Made by a program: the position numbers and the translations under genes. DNA of 64,000 nucleotides from Chitiniphilus eburneus (GTDB taxonomy: Bacteria > Pseudomonadota > Gammaproteobacteria > Burkholderiales > Chitinibacteraceae), in NCBI RefSeq assembly GCF_005048205.1, contig NZ_SUMF01000020.1:1-64000 (forward strand). The letters run 5' to 3'. Shown piece by piece: positions 25,401 through 35,020 of the stretch (the first letter of the stretch is position 1; each line of letters begins with the position of its first letter). Below the pieces are notes generated by a model. The model was not told where the DNA came from. It searched no databases and saw only the letters and a program-made list of their open reading frames with translations.

Positions 25401-25570
25401 TGTTCAACGCAGTGGGGCGCCAGATTACGGAACTCAATCGGCGCATCAAAGCCGTGAGCAACGACCGCGGAATGGATGCCGAGGAACGTCGGTCACTGTT
25501 GGACACGTTGAATGCCCAGCGGGAGAGGCTGGCCAGGATGGCTGATGAGCGGGCGCGGCAGTCGGCGTAA
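19409..25570 (+). CDS. Giant phage polyvalent protein (PBECR nuclease, HExxH peptidase, LPD38-like)
   Basis: A 2,053-residue protein starting at ATG 19409 (TGATG with the upstream gene). Residues 1 to about 290 are Ala/Gly-rich and amphipathic. About 507-567 and 577-637 are a tandem duplication of one domain (YRxDxGxxRIKG...GGLYDRxNGELVFPPGSR). About 790-890 resembles the phage BECR-fold nuclease PBECR (IRHAIRRHG, DVIGRLKR, YVEEVRTGRKT). LLHEVMGHHGLRG at about 1088-1100 is a zincin peptidase motif. About 1,450-1,720, with FRVRNLIRDMVSAIAV near 1,570, resembles LPD38. This is the architecture of polyvalent proteins thought to be injected with phage DNA to counter host functions. Confidence 0.8.
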   Translation: MAEPWKKYSGTNSGGTPWTKYGPTPAAAPADAPGDVWQGVKSGAANLGKSAARAVEGIATAVGAQGLKESAGRVAESLGETADRNAPRIGRVEDIQSLGDAADWAQGVGTSSAVQMAPSLAGAAAGARMGQRFGGARGAAIGGVLGAVAPSFVQQFGEMYDEQRQAGADDPGQAAAYAAPAAALDALPVGRVVGKVVAPAAKEVVQGVVKRGLKGMVEGGLAEGATEAAQEGLAIANRAGVDPTYDATGDDARSRILNAAAGGVLLGGPLGGVGGIAERGSRTEAPQQASELPAQVEQPAAATDATPAPPGSIKFERVMPPQQELALAEQGSERAPDGIDYERQIDTTGLALEDGAAAQPVAMPAPELDTSHLALNPMNPLTAPAAPRGPLARAAAMAPQQRVLEGEWLGPENAVTPAQPVAGAVEGPVIEGELGQPRAFARPALAAEGMEAQARPGREVAALPAPADQVESLPAATAELPPDPSSPAQQPDLAPPNAGQVVSGPLASAYRNDYGAIRIKGEVGQLRSALAERGIKGGLYDRRNGELVFPPGSRLASDPDAVAKIRGEMPMQPDHLATAYRTDNGGVRIKGPVAEVRAALSARGIQGGLYDRANGELVFPPGSRMANDPQALARIRGAAVEVPAAPAGPAGNPLNLSLAKEGGEYVARDAAGVEVARAPYLVPFGERVRQYEATQGIARGSGIRIVPGQIQERPAGQAKPAQPTKTDPESLPSGTSAQYSRGGQRSTGEPIQVALEAAKNNATEKIEVELAQASASDVAEARQTLGVDLSGYRHTADNYAIRHAIRRHGTDKEYKHGQIPLTDSDFLAAQAAVETPDASVYGAKNERGQDVIGRLKRLDDGTLLYVEEVRTGRKTLAMASMRKYPATKDATAIARSLLHNAQDDSGDAASIVWRAQQDNGNSEGTLVWSGRPREPVQAPAHSSDQDPKPPLHDFQRAGPPASPEAPGSGGESRLNPRPVGRFADQTRTDSVPPTDAEGNAEGQPYRRAEGKIGGIPAATVERMLINRSAGWENAPDIAVVQRIDDLPAHLRQQITRDGATDVEGVYDNGRVYLVADNLRSPKHAAFTLLHEVMGHHGLRGVFGRKLNPLLNSLYHSHAELRAGADALIERYGYDRALAVEEVLADMAARGEIQQQPFWPRLVQAIKNWLRQVGFDMPWTDADIQGVLASARRYVEGRSAPAAEGMPAAASAYSRAGQRAWDLADRFAQRNDTPMPDNLTDSQRAALGKIGTYAGTRPIRETASELTDRWKLKVVQGVFDQFRPLRDLDETAYMQARLSKGTDGAVESVFKFGPPKLTDGALDVTRDGKGLQGILADLGGEHDRFMAWIAGNRAKQLKGEGRERLFSDDDIAALTSLNQGQMADGRSRAGTFAKAIAQFRAYQKAVLDVATEAGLIDGKGRELWESEFYVPFYRVMEEDGTGTAGPGQIGGIVGQRAFQKLKGGKEPLGDLLANTLSNWSHLLSASMKNLAAQRALTAAEKAGIAEQITSAEKGSVRVMRDGHEKHYQVHDPLVLDALTMLHHQGWNNPAMKAMRTMKHLLTTGVTMSPTFRVRNLIRDMVSAIAVNDMGYNPVRNVIDGWKATGEGSDTLARLIAGGGAVRFGALNDGDQATYAKRLIDSGVKADQILDGPAKVKAFFRKGWDWYQEMGDRLETVNRAALYEKARADGKSHLEASYAARDMMDFTSAGKWASVRFLTQIVPFMNARLQGMYKLGRGGWNDPRRFATVAGAVALASVALHLINQDDEEYKQLPDWVRNTYWWVKLGDKAFYIPKPFELGALGTVVERGAELATAGNDYQARDFAQTVLRVVGDQLAMNPTPQLVKPFMEASFNRDPFRDRAIDSPGQMRLPPEERYTARTSAGAVAAGQLLGASPQRIEHLMRGYFGWLGTQALNVSDLVGRPLMDLPGKPARAIGDTFVLGDFVKDSDANGGKYLSRFYEQQKQVDQLYAAFNLARTTGDLERAQELAGDNRLRQRAVFNAVGRQITELNRRIKAVSNDRGMDAEERRSLLDTLNAQRERLARMADERARQSA

Positions 25571-25587
25571 CAGGTGTTTATCCGCAA

Positions 25588-26304
25588 CTAGACCGGGATT
25601 TGTTGGCCGCTTACAGGATGTTGCCAAACAACTTCTTTTGGCGAGACCAATAGATCCCAGTCTTCCATCGTTGTGGGTTTGTCACAGGTAATACCCGAGA
25701 CTAGCATCACGGCCATGCACAGACCTGCATCTGGATCGCGCACCGATTGGTATTGAATCAACGGCACGCCCGCCGCACGAGCTTGCGACCCAAGAGCTTG
25801 GCACGCGTGATAGTCGTGAGGATGGATCCACGTAGCGGCGTCGGCGTTGTAGGGAGGCGCCGTGAGATCAATAACGGGGCCGCCGACCTGTAGGCTGAAC
25901 AGGCAACGTCGGCGGATGATCGATTTCGTGCTTAACCCTGTCGATGACGCGCTGAATTGCTTTGCCCAATGCCCGGCCTCCCAGAAACAAGTGATTGGGT
26001 TGTGGGCGCTATACAGCGCGCACTTGGCGCCCTCCATGACGAATCTGGAACCCCCGGGGGTACGCTCTGGATAGCGAAACGGCGTTGTCAGCAGAAAGTG
26101 CTTGACGGAAGGTGTCGGTGAAGGGGGCTTGGAACTCTCCAAGATGCGCTCAAGCAGGTCAAGTTCGGCAATGTCGTCTACGAGGGACCATGTGTATTGC
26201 TTGGTTTGGCCCTCGCAGACGCGCCAGACTTCCCGGTCGAAAGTGGCGTTAGAATCGACCGCGATAGGCATCCAGGTAAGCCCCCAGTTGGTATACACCG
26301 CCAC
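25588..26304 (-). CDS. RES-domain toxin
   Basis: A 238-residue protein of the RES family, whose studied members (ParT, MbcT, PP_2434 type) deplete NAD or modify proteins with ADP-ribose. The name-giving residues are an Arg, a Glu and a Ser: VWRV near the start, then GSRFV, CALYSAHN and FWEA, and later HACQALGSQARAAGVPLIQYQS with the Ser. The gene overlaps the antitoxin gene upstream; the ATG at 26304 gives a 56-bp overlap and the in-frame ATG at 26271 a shorter one. Classic antitoxin-first order. It sits at the right edge of the prophage as a maintenance or defence module. Confidence 0.85.
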   Translation of the reverse strand: MAVYTNWGLTWMPIAVDSNATFDREVWRVCEGQTKQYTWSLVDDIAELDLLERILESSKPPSPTPSVKHFLLTTPFRYPERTPGGSRFVMEGAKCALYSAHNPITCFWEAGHWAKQFSASSTGLSTKSIIRRRCLFSLQVGGPVIDLTAPPYNADAATWIHPHDYHACQALGSQARAAGVPLIQYQSVRDPDAGLCMAVMLVSGITCDKPTTMEDWDLLVSPKEVVWQHPVSGQQIPV

Positions 26305-26623
26305 CCGTTTCCAGCGTTTCGATGGGCGTCGCAGCCAAGTCGTGATTGAAGGTTGTCATCCAGAGTTTGATGAGCTGATCATTCCCGTCGAGTAGACCAC
26401 CCAGCGAGCGGTACACACGAATCAACGCCGTCGCTGCGTCCCACTCCCCGGTGTTGGGGCGTAGCTGGGCCTCACCCTGTACCATCCGGGAAACCGTCGA
26501 GGGGGAATTCCCGAGAATCCGCGCCAGTACCTTCTGGTTGATCTCCAAGGCATCGCTGGCGCGCACGACGGCCTTTGTGAGGACGGTCGCTGCGTCAGGT
26601 GCTACTTTTGCCAGTGCTGTCAT
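26249..26623 (-). CDS. Xre/MbcA/ParS-type antitoxin
   Basis: A 124-residue protein. The N-terminal half is a helix-turn-helix region (ASDALEINQKVLARILGNSP, then STVSRMVQGEAQLRP), and the C-terminal half is the toxin-binding domain of the MbcA/ParS family (LIRVYRSLGGLLDGNDQLIKLWMTTFN, ending in a GG...YLDAYRGRF segment). It binds and blocks the RES toxin and usually represses its own promoter. Ribosome-binding site AGGAGG directly upstream. Confidence 0.85.
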   Translation of the reverse strand: MTALAKVAPDAATVLTKAVVRASDALEINQKVLARILGNSPSTVSRMVQGEAQLRPNTGEWDAATALIRVYRSLGGLLDGNDQLIKLWMTTFNHDLAATPIETLETGGGVYQLGAYLDAYRGRF

Positions 26624-26657
26624 CGTTCCTCCTGGCGAGCAATGGAATTCATTTGAA

Positions 26658-26686
26658 ACTATAGGTTAGTATTGTTGCATGTGCAA
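26658..26686 (-). promoter_or_regulatory. Promoter and operator of the RES/Xre module
   Basis: On the minus strand TTGCAC, 17 bp, TATAGT. The palindrome TTGCATGTGCAA (26675-26686) covers the -35 box, the usual place for an autoregulatory antitoxin operator. Confidence 0.65.
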
Positions 26687-26810
26687 TTTTATTGCCTGTG
26701 GCGAAATTGCTCAGTACCTGGGGAGCTGTGTTGCTGGAGGGGCCAGGGATGTTCGCGGTAGTGTCCCAAATTTGTCCCGGGCTGGCTGCTAAGCCAGTAT
26801 CTATGCGCCC

Positions 26811-26834
26811 GTTCGAGTCCCCCCTCTCGCACCA
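26811..26834 (+). other. tRNA 3' fragment: likely prophage attachment site (attR)
   Basis: GTTCGAGTCCCCC is a T-loop with the 3' side of its stem, then CTCTCGC (acceptor 3' strand), A and CCA. The bases before it (GCCC) do not pair with CCCCC, so the 5' part of the tRNA is missing. Acceptor and discriminator fit a tRNA-Leu. Phage DNA lies on the left and chromosome on the right; TGTCCC direct repeats at 26763 and 26774 may be integrase arm sites. The intact tRNA should be at the far left end of the prophage, outside the window. Confidence 0.65.
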
Positions 26835-26871
26835 CCGGATCATGCGCGGCTTGCCGCAGCGGGTGGCAGAA

Positions 26872-26918
26872 AGCCCACAAAACCAGGCCTTGGCTTGATT
26901 TTGTGGGCTTTTTCTTTT
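26872..26918. terminator. Strong terminator hairpin
   Basis: AGCCCACAAAA pairs exactly with TTTTGTGGGCT across a 16-bp loop, followed by TTTTC. It lies just after the tRNA fragment and downstream of the CBM gene on the other strand, so it may once have ended the tRNA transcript. Confidence 0.75.
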
Positions 26919-26990
26919 GCTTCGTCGGCCGGTATCCGGGTGGATCGAGGTTGGCGCCGGATTGTCCCGACCGTTGCCACGGAAAGCGGA

Positions 26991-28001
26991 CTACTGCGGA
27001 ACGGTACGCGGATCGCCTTCCAGGGGCATGGGTTCGCTCAGGTGGCCCGTGATGGTCTGGCCGAGAACAATGCGCGTGGCTTCTGCCGGTCGGCAGACAT
27101 TCTGGCTGTTGCAGGCCCAGAGGCTGACCCACGCCGTACCGGGGAGTTGCGTGGTGGTGAACTTGCCGTAGCCGGTCCAGTACGAGCCGGGCTGGCATTC
27201 GGGTAGCCCGAAGCAATCGTGATACAGCGCGGGGAACTGGGTGATGCGGCCGAGCGCGACGCCTTGTTCGCGCACTTCCAGATACGCCGGCCGGCCGGAA
27301 ATCGCGCCATTGACGCTCTGCACGTTCACGGTGAGCTCGCCGCCATTCCAGCTCAGGCTCGCGCTGTAGCGGCTGGGCAGGGCGACAGGCTGCGGAACCG
27401 TTTCCGTGGTAGCCAGCCACGCGCCCCATTCATTGCTGCCCGGTTGCTCGCCCTGGCTCCACCAGCGTGCTTTCCAGACGGTATTCGCGTACACGACCTT
27501 TTCCTCGGCCTGGTAAGCACGGCTTGCCGACCAGGCGCCGATACCACCGCCGTCCTCCACTTTCCACGCGCCGTAGGCGACGCTTCCAGGCGGCTCGCCC
27601 TGTGTCCACCACTGGGCCAGGTAGACCGCACCATTGAAGCTTGCACGCTCGCCTTGCAGGTAGACGCGGGTGGAATCCCATGCGGGGGCGCTGGGAGCGC
27701 TGGTGGTCGGTAGGCCCGCTTGCTGGATCTGTTCGTCGAGCAAGGCATGAACGATTGCTACGGGGCGGTAGTTGTACACCCGGTAAGCGACGCCGATTTC
27801 GATCGGCATTGGGCAGCTGTAGTCGGTTCCCGCGCCGGTCAGCGGCCGACGAACCGGCAGCCTGGCATCGTCGCCGACCCGCTGGGGGATCGGGTTATTC
27901 GCCGTTGCATTACTGAATGCGTCGGGTGGGGGCGGAATACAGGTGGCCTGGGCGGCTGCGGACGCGAGCAGGGCTATTGCGCAGGAAATTGCGAGCTTCA
28001 T
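26991..28001 (-). CDS. Secreted protein with two CBM5/12 chitin-binding modules
   Basis: A 336-residue precursor with a signal peptide (MKLAISCAIALLASAAAQA). Two chitin-binding type 3 (CBM5/12) modules follow at about 105-148 and 155-200. Each has the pattern W..S..Y..GE...NG..Y.A.WW.QGE.PG....GAW, with the surface aromatics needed for polymer binding. The last 130 residues (LSWNGGELTVNVQSVNGAIS onward, with Cys pairs) are a beta-sandwich-like domain I cannot name. There is no catalytic domain. It probably binds chitin or cell-wall glycans outside the cell. First chromosomal gene next to the prophage; ribosome-binding site GGAGG. Confidence 0.75.
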   Translation of the reverse strand: MKLAISCAIALLASAAAQATCIPPPPDAFSNATANNPIPQRVGDDARLPVRRPLTGAGTDYSCPMPIEIGVAYRVYNYRPVAIVHALLDEQIQQAGLPTTSAPSAPAWDSTRVYLQGERASFNGAVYLAQWWTQGEPPGSVAYGAWKVEDGGGIGAWSASRAYQAEEKVVYANTVWKARWWSQGEQPGSNEWGAWLATTETVPQPVALPSRYSASLSWNGGELTVNVQSVNGAISGRPAYLEVREQGVALGRITQFPALYHDCFGLPECQPGSYWTGYGKFTTTQLPGTAWVSLWACNSQNVCRPAEATRIVLGQTITGHLSEPMPLEGDPRTVPQ

Positions 28002-28171
28002 GATGTTGCCTCCGGAATCGTTTTATTGTCGTCAGTGCGACGGGCCAATATGACGTATTCCATGGGCATAAACAAATTAGCGCATCCTGAAGTTCCTCGA
28101 CCTCCCGACAACAGACATTCGCCTTCCTGATCGGGTTGTTTATCAAGGGCGGCGGGGCGCATCCCCGATGG

Positions 28172-28345
28172 TCAACGCAGGGTGGGTGGCGGCTCTGTGG
28201 CCCGCGCGCCGGCCAGGGCAACGGTGGTGCGGGGAGGTTCGGCGACGTCGGCCTGGACGATGGGGTCCTTGTGCAGCGTGAGCGCGGCAACGATGCTGAC
28301 CAGCAGGGCGGCGCTCAGCAGCAAGGATGGGATGCGGGTGTGCAT
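28172..28345 (-). CDS. Small single-pass membrane or secreted protein
   Basis: A 57-residue ORF with a good ribosome-binding site (AGGAGC, 8 bp before the ATG on the minus strand). Residues 5-22 are hydrophobic (IPSLLLSAALLVSIVAAL), a signal or anchor segment. The remainder is Pro/Ala/Thr-rich (VAEPPRTTVALAGARATEPPP) and probably exposed. No homologue is recognised. Support comes from the start site and the leader-like N-terminus only. Confidence 0.45.
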   Translation of the reverse strand: MHTRIPSLLLSAALLVSIVAALTLHKDPIVQADVAEPPRTTVALAGARATEPPPTLR

Positions 28346-28662
28346 GGGAAGGCTCCTGGAAATGAGGTCATTTCATCCCATCGCTCCATTTCCGCGCAGC
28401 GGAGGCTGGCCGAAACGTCTGTAGGAATACAGGTGGGGCTGCATGCCTTGCCATGCGCTCATTGGCGAACAGCGATGGGTTGCGTTATCCTTTTGAGCTT
28501 GCCGTTGGGAGGGGTGCGGCATTCGCAAGCCGTCGCGGCCTGGTCGCCTCCCCCCTGTACCGGCCGTTCAGCGCCGGTTTTTCACTTTTAAATTAACGCA
28601 CTGCGTATGCGCGTGCCCGCAGCCGCCCGCGGTTGAAGAATTCGCATCAAGGACATCTACAC
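28346..28662. other. Intergenic region upstream of tig
   Basis: About 320 bp between the small minus-strand gene and trigger factor. It must carry the tig promoter, but I see no clear consensus boxes. The last 80 bp become AT-richer (TTTTTCACTTTTAAATTAACG near 28577). No gene seen. Confidence 0.4.
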
Positions 28663-29970
28663 ATGCAAGCACAACTGGAAACCCTGAGCGGCCTGGAACG
28701 ACGCCTCAGCATTTCGATTCCCCGCGAGGAAATCACCAAGCGCGTCGACGCCCGTCTGAAGGATGTGGCCAAGAAGGCCAAGATCGCTGGCTTCCGTCCG
28801 GGCAAGGCGCCGTTGAACATCGTCGCCCAACAACATGGCTTCCGCGTGCAGGAAGAAGTGCTGGGCGAAACCGTCGAGCGTTCGTTCGGCAAGGCTGTCT
28901 ACGAACAGAAGCTGCAAGTGGCCGGCTACCCGCGTTTCGAGCCCAAGGACGGCGCCGAGGAAGACGGCGATTTCCAGTTCGTCGCCACTTTCGAGGTTTA
29001 TCCGGAAGTGAAGCTGGGCGATCTGGCCGGCAAGGAAATCGAGAAGCCGGTGCTGAACGTCGGTGAAACCGAAGTGGACAAGACGGTTGAAATCCTGCGT
29101 CGTCAGCGCACCCGCTTCGAGCGCGTGGAGCGCGCCGCGCAAGACGAGGATCGCGTGATCATCGACTTCAAGGGCACCATCGACGGCGAGGTTTTCCAGG
29201 GTGGTTCCGCTGAAAACTACGCATTCCTGCTGGGCAAGGGCCAGATGCTGGCCGACTTCGAAACCGGCATCCGCGGCATGAAGGAAGGCGAAACCAAGAA
29301 CGTCGACGTCAAGTTCCCGGACGATTACCAAGGCAAGGACGTGGCCGGCAAGACCGCCGTGTTCGAAATCACCGTGAAGAATGTGGCCGCGCCGCAACTG
29401 CCGGAAATCGACGGCGAGTTCGCCAAGGCACTGGGTATTGCCGACGGTGATGTGTCCAAGATGCGCGCCGAGGTGAAGAAGAACTTGGAGCGCGAAGTAC
29501 GTCTGCGCCTGAAGGCCCGCGTGAAGGAAAGCGTGATGAGCGCCCTGGTCGATGCCACTCCGGTTGATCTGCCGCGCGCGCTGATCGGCCTGGAAATCGG
29601 CCGTCTCGCGGAACAAGCCCAGGCGGACTTGAAAGCGCGCGGTATCGATCCCAAGTTGGTACCGTTCTCGCCGGCGATGTTCGAAGAGCAGGCCAAGCGC
29701 CGTGTCCACCTGGGTCTGGTGCTTGCCGATCTGGTGAAGGCCAACGGCCTGGAAGCCAAGCCGGAACAGGTCAAGGCCATCATTGAAGACCTGGCCGAGA
29801 ACTACGAAGACCCGGCGGATGTCGTGGCCTGGTACTACGAGCAGCGCGAGCGGCTTGCAGGCCCGGAATCCATGGCGCTGGAAGACAATGTGGTTGACTT
29901 CGTGCTCGGTCAGGCCAAGTCCGTCGAGAAGGCCGTCGCCTTCGACGAACTGATGGGCCAACAGGGCTGA
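28663..29970 (+). CDS. tig: Trigger factor, ribosome-bound chaperone and peptidyl-prolyl isomerase
   Basis: A 435-residue protein, the normal length for Tig. I start at ATG 28663 (AAGGA upstream; [15 protein letters not shown] is the conserved N-terminus) rather than 30 bp earlier. Residues 1-110 are the ribosome-binding domain with the loop GFRPGKAP. About 150-245 is the FKBP-type isomerase domain ([19 protein letters not shown], then [15 protein letters not shown]). The rest is the helical chaperone arm domain. It receives nascent chains at the ribosome exit. clpP begins 26 bp after its stop, and tig-clpP-clpX-lon form the usual proteostasis cluster. Confidence 0.98.
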   Translation: MQAQLETLSGLERRLSISIPREEITKRVDARLKDVAKKAKIAGFRPGKAPLNIVAQQHGFRVQEEVLGETVERSFGKAVYEQKLQVAGYPRFEPKDGAEEDGDFQFVATFEVYPEVKLGDLAGKEIEKPVLNVGETEVDKTVEILRRQRTRFERVERAAQDEDRVIIDFKGTIDGEVFQGGSAENYAFLLGKGQMLADFETGIRGMKEGETKNVDVKFPDDYQGKDVAGKTAVFEITVKNVAAPQLPEIDGEFAKALGIADGDVSKMRAEVKKNLEREVRLRLKARVKESVMSALVDATPVDLPRALIGLEIGRLAEQAQADLKARGIDPKLVPFSPAMFEEQAKRRVHLGLVLADLVKANGLEAKPEQVKAIIEDLAENYEDPADVVAWYYEQRERLAGPESMALEDNVVDFVLGQAKSVEKAVAFDELMGQQG

Positions 29971-29996
29971 AGCGGCCTCCACTGAGGAACACCCAA

Positions 29997-30623
29997 ATGC
30001 AACGATCGGAATTCGACCCGCAAAACCTCGGTTACATCCCCATGGTGATCGAGCAGAGCGGCCGTGGCGAACGCTCATACGACATCTACTCGCGCCTGTT
30101 GAAGGAGCGGGTCGTCTTCCTGGTCGGCCCGGTCAATGACCAGAGTGCCAACCTCGTCGTCGCGCAATTGTTGTTCCTGGAAAGCGAGAATCCCGACAAG
30201 GATATCCACTTCTATATCAACTCCCCCGGCGGCTCGGTCACGGCCGGCATGGCGATCTACGACACCATGCAGTTCATCAAGCCCAATGTGTCCACGCTAT
30301 GCGTGGGCATGGCGGCCTCGATGGGCGCCTTCCTTCTGTCGGGTGGCGCCAAAGGTAAGCGCTTCGCATTGCCGCATTCGCGGATCATGATCCACCAGCC
30401 GCTGATCGGCGGCCTGGCGGGGCAGGCGTCGGACATCGAAATCCACGCCCGCGAGCTGCTGAAGACCAAGCGGCAATTGAACGAACTGCTGGCTCATCAC
30501 ACGGGCCAGCCGCTGGAAACCATCGAGCGCGACACCGACCGCGATAATTTCCTGGCGGCCGATGAGGCGAAGAGCTATGGGTTGATCGATGACGTGCTGA
30601 CGTCGCGTGCCCTGATCTCCTGA
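29997..30623 (+). CDS. clpP: ClpP, proteolytic subunit of Clp proteases
   Basis: A 208-residue serine peptidase. The catalytic Ser lies in [11 protein letters not shown], the His in [11 protein letters not shown] and the Asp in ERDTDRDNF. The N-terminus ([20 protein letters not shown]) is typical, with a short propeptide. Fourteen subunits form the barrel that degrades proteins unfolded by ClpX or ClpA. It lies 26 bp after tig and 93 bp before clpX, with a hairpin between. Confidence 0.98.
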   Translation: MQRSEFDPQNLGYIPMVIEQSGRGERSYDIYSRLLKERVVFLVGPVNDQSANLVVAQLLFLESENPDKDIHFYINSPGGSVTAGMAIYDTMQFIKPNVSTLCVGMAASMGAFLLSGGAKGKRFALPHSRIMIHQPLIGGLAGQASDIEIHARELLKTKRQLNELLAHHTGQPLETIERDTDRDNFLAADEAKSYGLIDDVLTSRALIS

Positions 30624-30649
30624 TCGATCCGGTTGTATGCATGGATGCG

Positions 30650-30676
30650 CCGCCAGCGTTGCGCTGGCGGCTTTTG
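30650..30676 (+). terminator. Hairpin between clpP and clpX
   Basis: CCGCCAGC, loop GTTGC, GCTGGCGG, then CTTTTG. A moderate terminator or attenuator that may reduce readthrough from clpP into clpX. Confidence 0.65.
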
Positions 30677-30716
30677 TATTGATACCGCGGCTCCCGCGTG
30701 TTGAGGGAGATGGCTG

Positions 30717-31991
30717 ATGACCGACAAGTCCAACGAAAAACTGCTTTATTGCTCCTTTTGCGGCAAAAGCCAGCATGAGGTGACCAAACTGATCGCCGGC
30801 CCGCAGGTGTTCATCTGCAACGAGTGCATCGAGCTATGCAACGACATCATCAAGGATGAAGCCGCGCAGACGCCGACCGCCGATACGCAGACGCCCTCCG
30901 GCAAGAAGCTGCCCAAGCCCACCGAGATCCGCGAAGTGCTGGATCAGTACGTGATCGGGCAGGAGCGGGCCAAGAAGATCCTGGCCGTGGCGGTGTACAA
31001 CCACTACAAGCGGCTTTCCACCAAGAATCAGAAGGTGGGCAACGATGTGGAGCTGTCCAAGTCCAACATCCTGCTCATCGGTCCGACCGGTTCGGGCAAG
31101 ACGCTGCTGGCCCAGACCATGGCCAAGCTGATCGACGTACCGTTCGTGATCGCCGATGCCACCACGCTGACCGAAGCCGGCTACGTGGGCGAGGATGTCG
31201 AGCACATCATCGCCAAGCTGCTGCAACAATGCGACTACGACGTGGAGAAGGCGCAGCGGGGCATTGTCTACATCGATGAGATCGACAAGATCGCGCGCAA
31301 GTCGGAAAACCCGTCGATCACCCGCGATGTATCTGGCGAAGGCGTGCAGCAGGCGCTGCTCAAGCTGATCGAGGGCACTGTTGCCTCGGTGCCGCCGCAT
31401 GGTGGCCGCAAGCATCCGAACCATGAGATGCCGCAGGTCGATACCACCAATATCCTGTTCATCGTCGGCGGTGCCTTCGAAGGGCTGGACAAGATCATCC
31501 GCAACCGTTCGGTCAAGGGCGGCATCGGCTTCAGTGCCGAGGTGCAGGCGCGCGACGACAAGAGCAGCGTTGGCAAGATGCTGCACCAGGTGGAACCGGA
31601 CGACCTGATCCGCTTTGGCCTGATTCCCGAATTCGTCGGCCGCGTGCCGGTGATCGCCACGCTGGACGAGCTGGACGAAGCGGCGCTGATCACTATCCTG
31701 ACCGAGCCCAAGAACGCCTTGGTCAAGCAGTACCAGAAGCTGTTCGAGATGGAAGGCGTGGAGCTGGAGCTGACTCAGGCCGCGCTGGAAGCCGCCGCGA
31801 AGAAAGCGATGGAACGCAAGACCGGCGCGCGTGGCCTCAGGTCGATACTCGAAGGCGCGCTGCTCGACACCATGTACGAGCTGCCGGCGCTGGAAGGCGT
31901 GGCACGCGTGGTGGTCGGCCCGGAAACGATCGTTTCCGGGCAGGCACCGGAGCAGGTAGCGGTACCTGCCGAGGAATCCGCGGCCGCCTGA
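30717..31991 (+). CDS. clpX: ClpX, ATP-dependent unfoldase of ClpXP
   Basis: A 424-residue AAA+ protein. The N-terminal zinc-binding domain (CSFCGK...CNECIELC, residues about 11-37) binds adaptors. Walker A is GPTGSGKT (about 120), Walker B is IVYIDEIDK. The ClpP-binding loop and pore loops of the family follow (GYVGEDVE). It unfolds tagged substrates and threads them into ClpP. A strong terminator follows the gene, so lon is transcribed separately. Confidence 0.98.
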   Translation: MTDKSNEKLLYCSFCGKSQHEVTKLIAGPQVFICNECIELCNDIIKDEAAQTPTADTQTPSGKKLPKPTEIREVLDQYVIGQERAKKILAVAVYNHYKRLSTKNQKVGNDVELSKSNILLIGPTGSGKTLLAQTMAKLIDVPFVIADATTLTEAGYVGEDVEHIIAKLLQQCDYDVEKAQRGIVYIDEIDKIARKSENPSITRDVSGEGVQQALLKLIEGTVASVPPHGGRKHPNHEMPQVDTTNILFIVGGAFEGLDKIIRNRSVKGGIGFSAEVQARDDKSSVGKMLHQVEPDDLIRFGLIPEFVGRVPVIATLDELDEAALITILTEPKNALVKQYQKLFEMEGVELELTQAALEAAAKKAMERKTGARGLRSILEGALLDTMYELPALEGVARVVVGPETIVSGQAPEQVAVPAEESAAA

Positions 31992-32048
31992 ACGCGATGA
32001 CTGCCGTGCCGTGGCCTGGACAGGCCGGCCGGTTTCTCCGCGATCCAC

Positions 32049-32083
32049 ACCGCCCGCCGATTGTGGCGGGCGGTGTTCTTTTT
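32049..32083 (+). terminator. Terminator after clpX
   Basis: ACCGCCCGCC, loop GATTGT, GGCGGGCGGT, then GTTCTTTTT. A 10-bp GC-rich stem with a T-rich tail. Confidence 0.9.
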
Positions 32084-32143
32084 CGATGCCATCCGCATGG
32101 TTGTCCCGGATGGCGTTGAATTTCCCGTAGTCAGGCCACATCA

Positions 32144-32172
32144 TTGGAAAGGCGCTTCACGGCGCCCCATAC
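32144..32172 (+). promoter_or_regulatory. Candidate heat-shock (sigma-32) promoter of lon
   Basis: TTGGAAA, 14 bp, CCCCATAC. This fits the sigma-32 pattern CTTGAAA-N13-15-CCCCATNT with one main mismatch, and lies 22 bp before the lon ATG. lon is a classic heat-shock gene. Confidence 0.6.
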
Positions 32173-32193
32173 AAACTCACCAGGTCATCCAAT

Positions 32194-34623
<2,430 letters not shown>

Positions 34624-34653
34624 TTGACACCTATTTTTGCCGCTTGCTATAAA
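34624..34653 (+). promoter_or_regulatory. Sigma-70 promoter of hupB
   Basis: TTGACA, 18 bp, TATAAA: a near-consensus promoter that begins at the lon stop codon and ends 54 bp before the hupB start. It explains strong, lon-independent expression of HU. Confidence 0.8.
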
Positions 34654-34706
34654 GCTCAGGCAATCGGCCGACCGGACCTATCCAACCAGAACCAAAGGGG
34701 ACGTAA

Positions 34707-34979
34707 GTGAATAAATCCGAACTCATCGACGCTATCGCCGAATCCGCAGGCCTGTCCAAGGCTTCCGCTGGCAAGGCACTGGATGCCACCATCGATGCGA
34801 TTTCCGCTGCGCTGAAGAACGGCGGCGAAGTGACGCTGGTCGGCTTCGGCACGTTCTACGTGGCTGAGCGCGAAGCCCGCAATGGTCGCAATCCGCGGAC
34901 TGGCGAGACCATCCAGATCGATGCCGCCAAGCAACCGAAATTTAGGGCTGGCAAATCCCTGAAAGATGCAGTACAATGA
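34707..34979 (+). CDS. hupB: DNA-binding protein HU-beta
   Basis: A 90-residue histone-like protein. The start is a GTG ([19 protein letters not shown]). The DNA-binding arm has the conserved [20 protein letters not shown], and the C-terminus is [11 protein letters not shown], both typical for HU. It bends and compacts DNA as a dimer. It lies between lon and a tRNA pair, the usual order in betaproteobacteria. Confidence 0.97.
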   Translation: MNKSELIDAIAESAGLSKASAGKALDATIDAISAALKNGGEVTLVGFGTFYVAEREARNGRNPRTGETIQIDAAKQPKFRAGKSLKDAVQ

Positions 34980-35020
34980 TTGTCTTTCGTCGCTAAGGAA
35001 TTAGTGACGAAAGAAGAAAG

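Noticed and set aside
26780-26834. A complete tRNA gene, because CTGGCTGCTAAGCCAG looks like an anticodon arm
   Set aside because: The loop has 6 instead of 7 bases, the T-stem 5' side does not pair, and there is no D-arm or acceptor 5' strand. Only the 3' 24 bp are tRNA-like.
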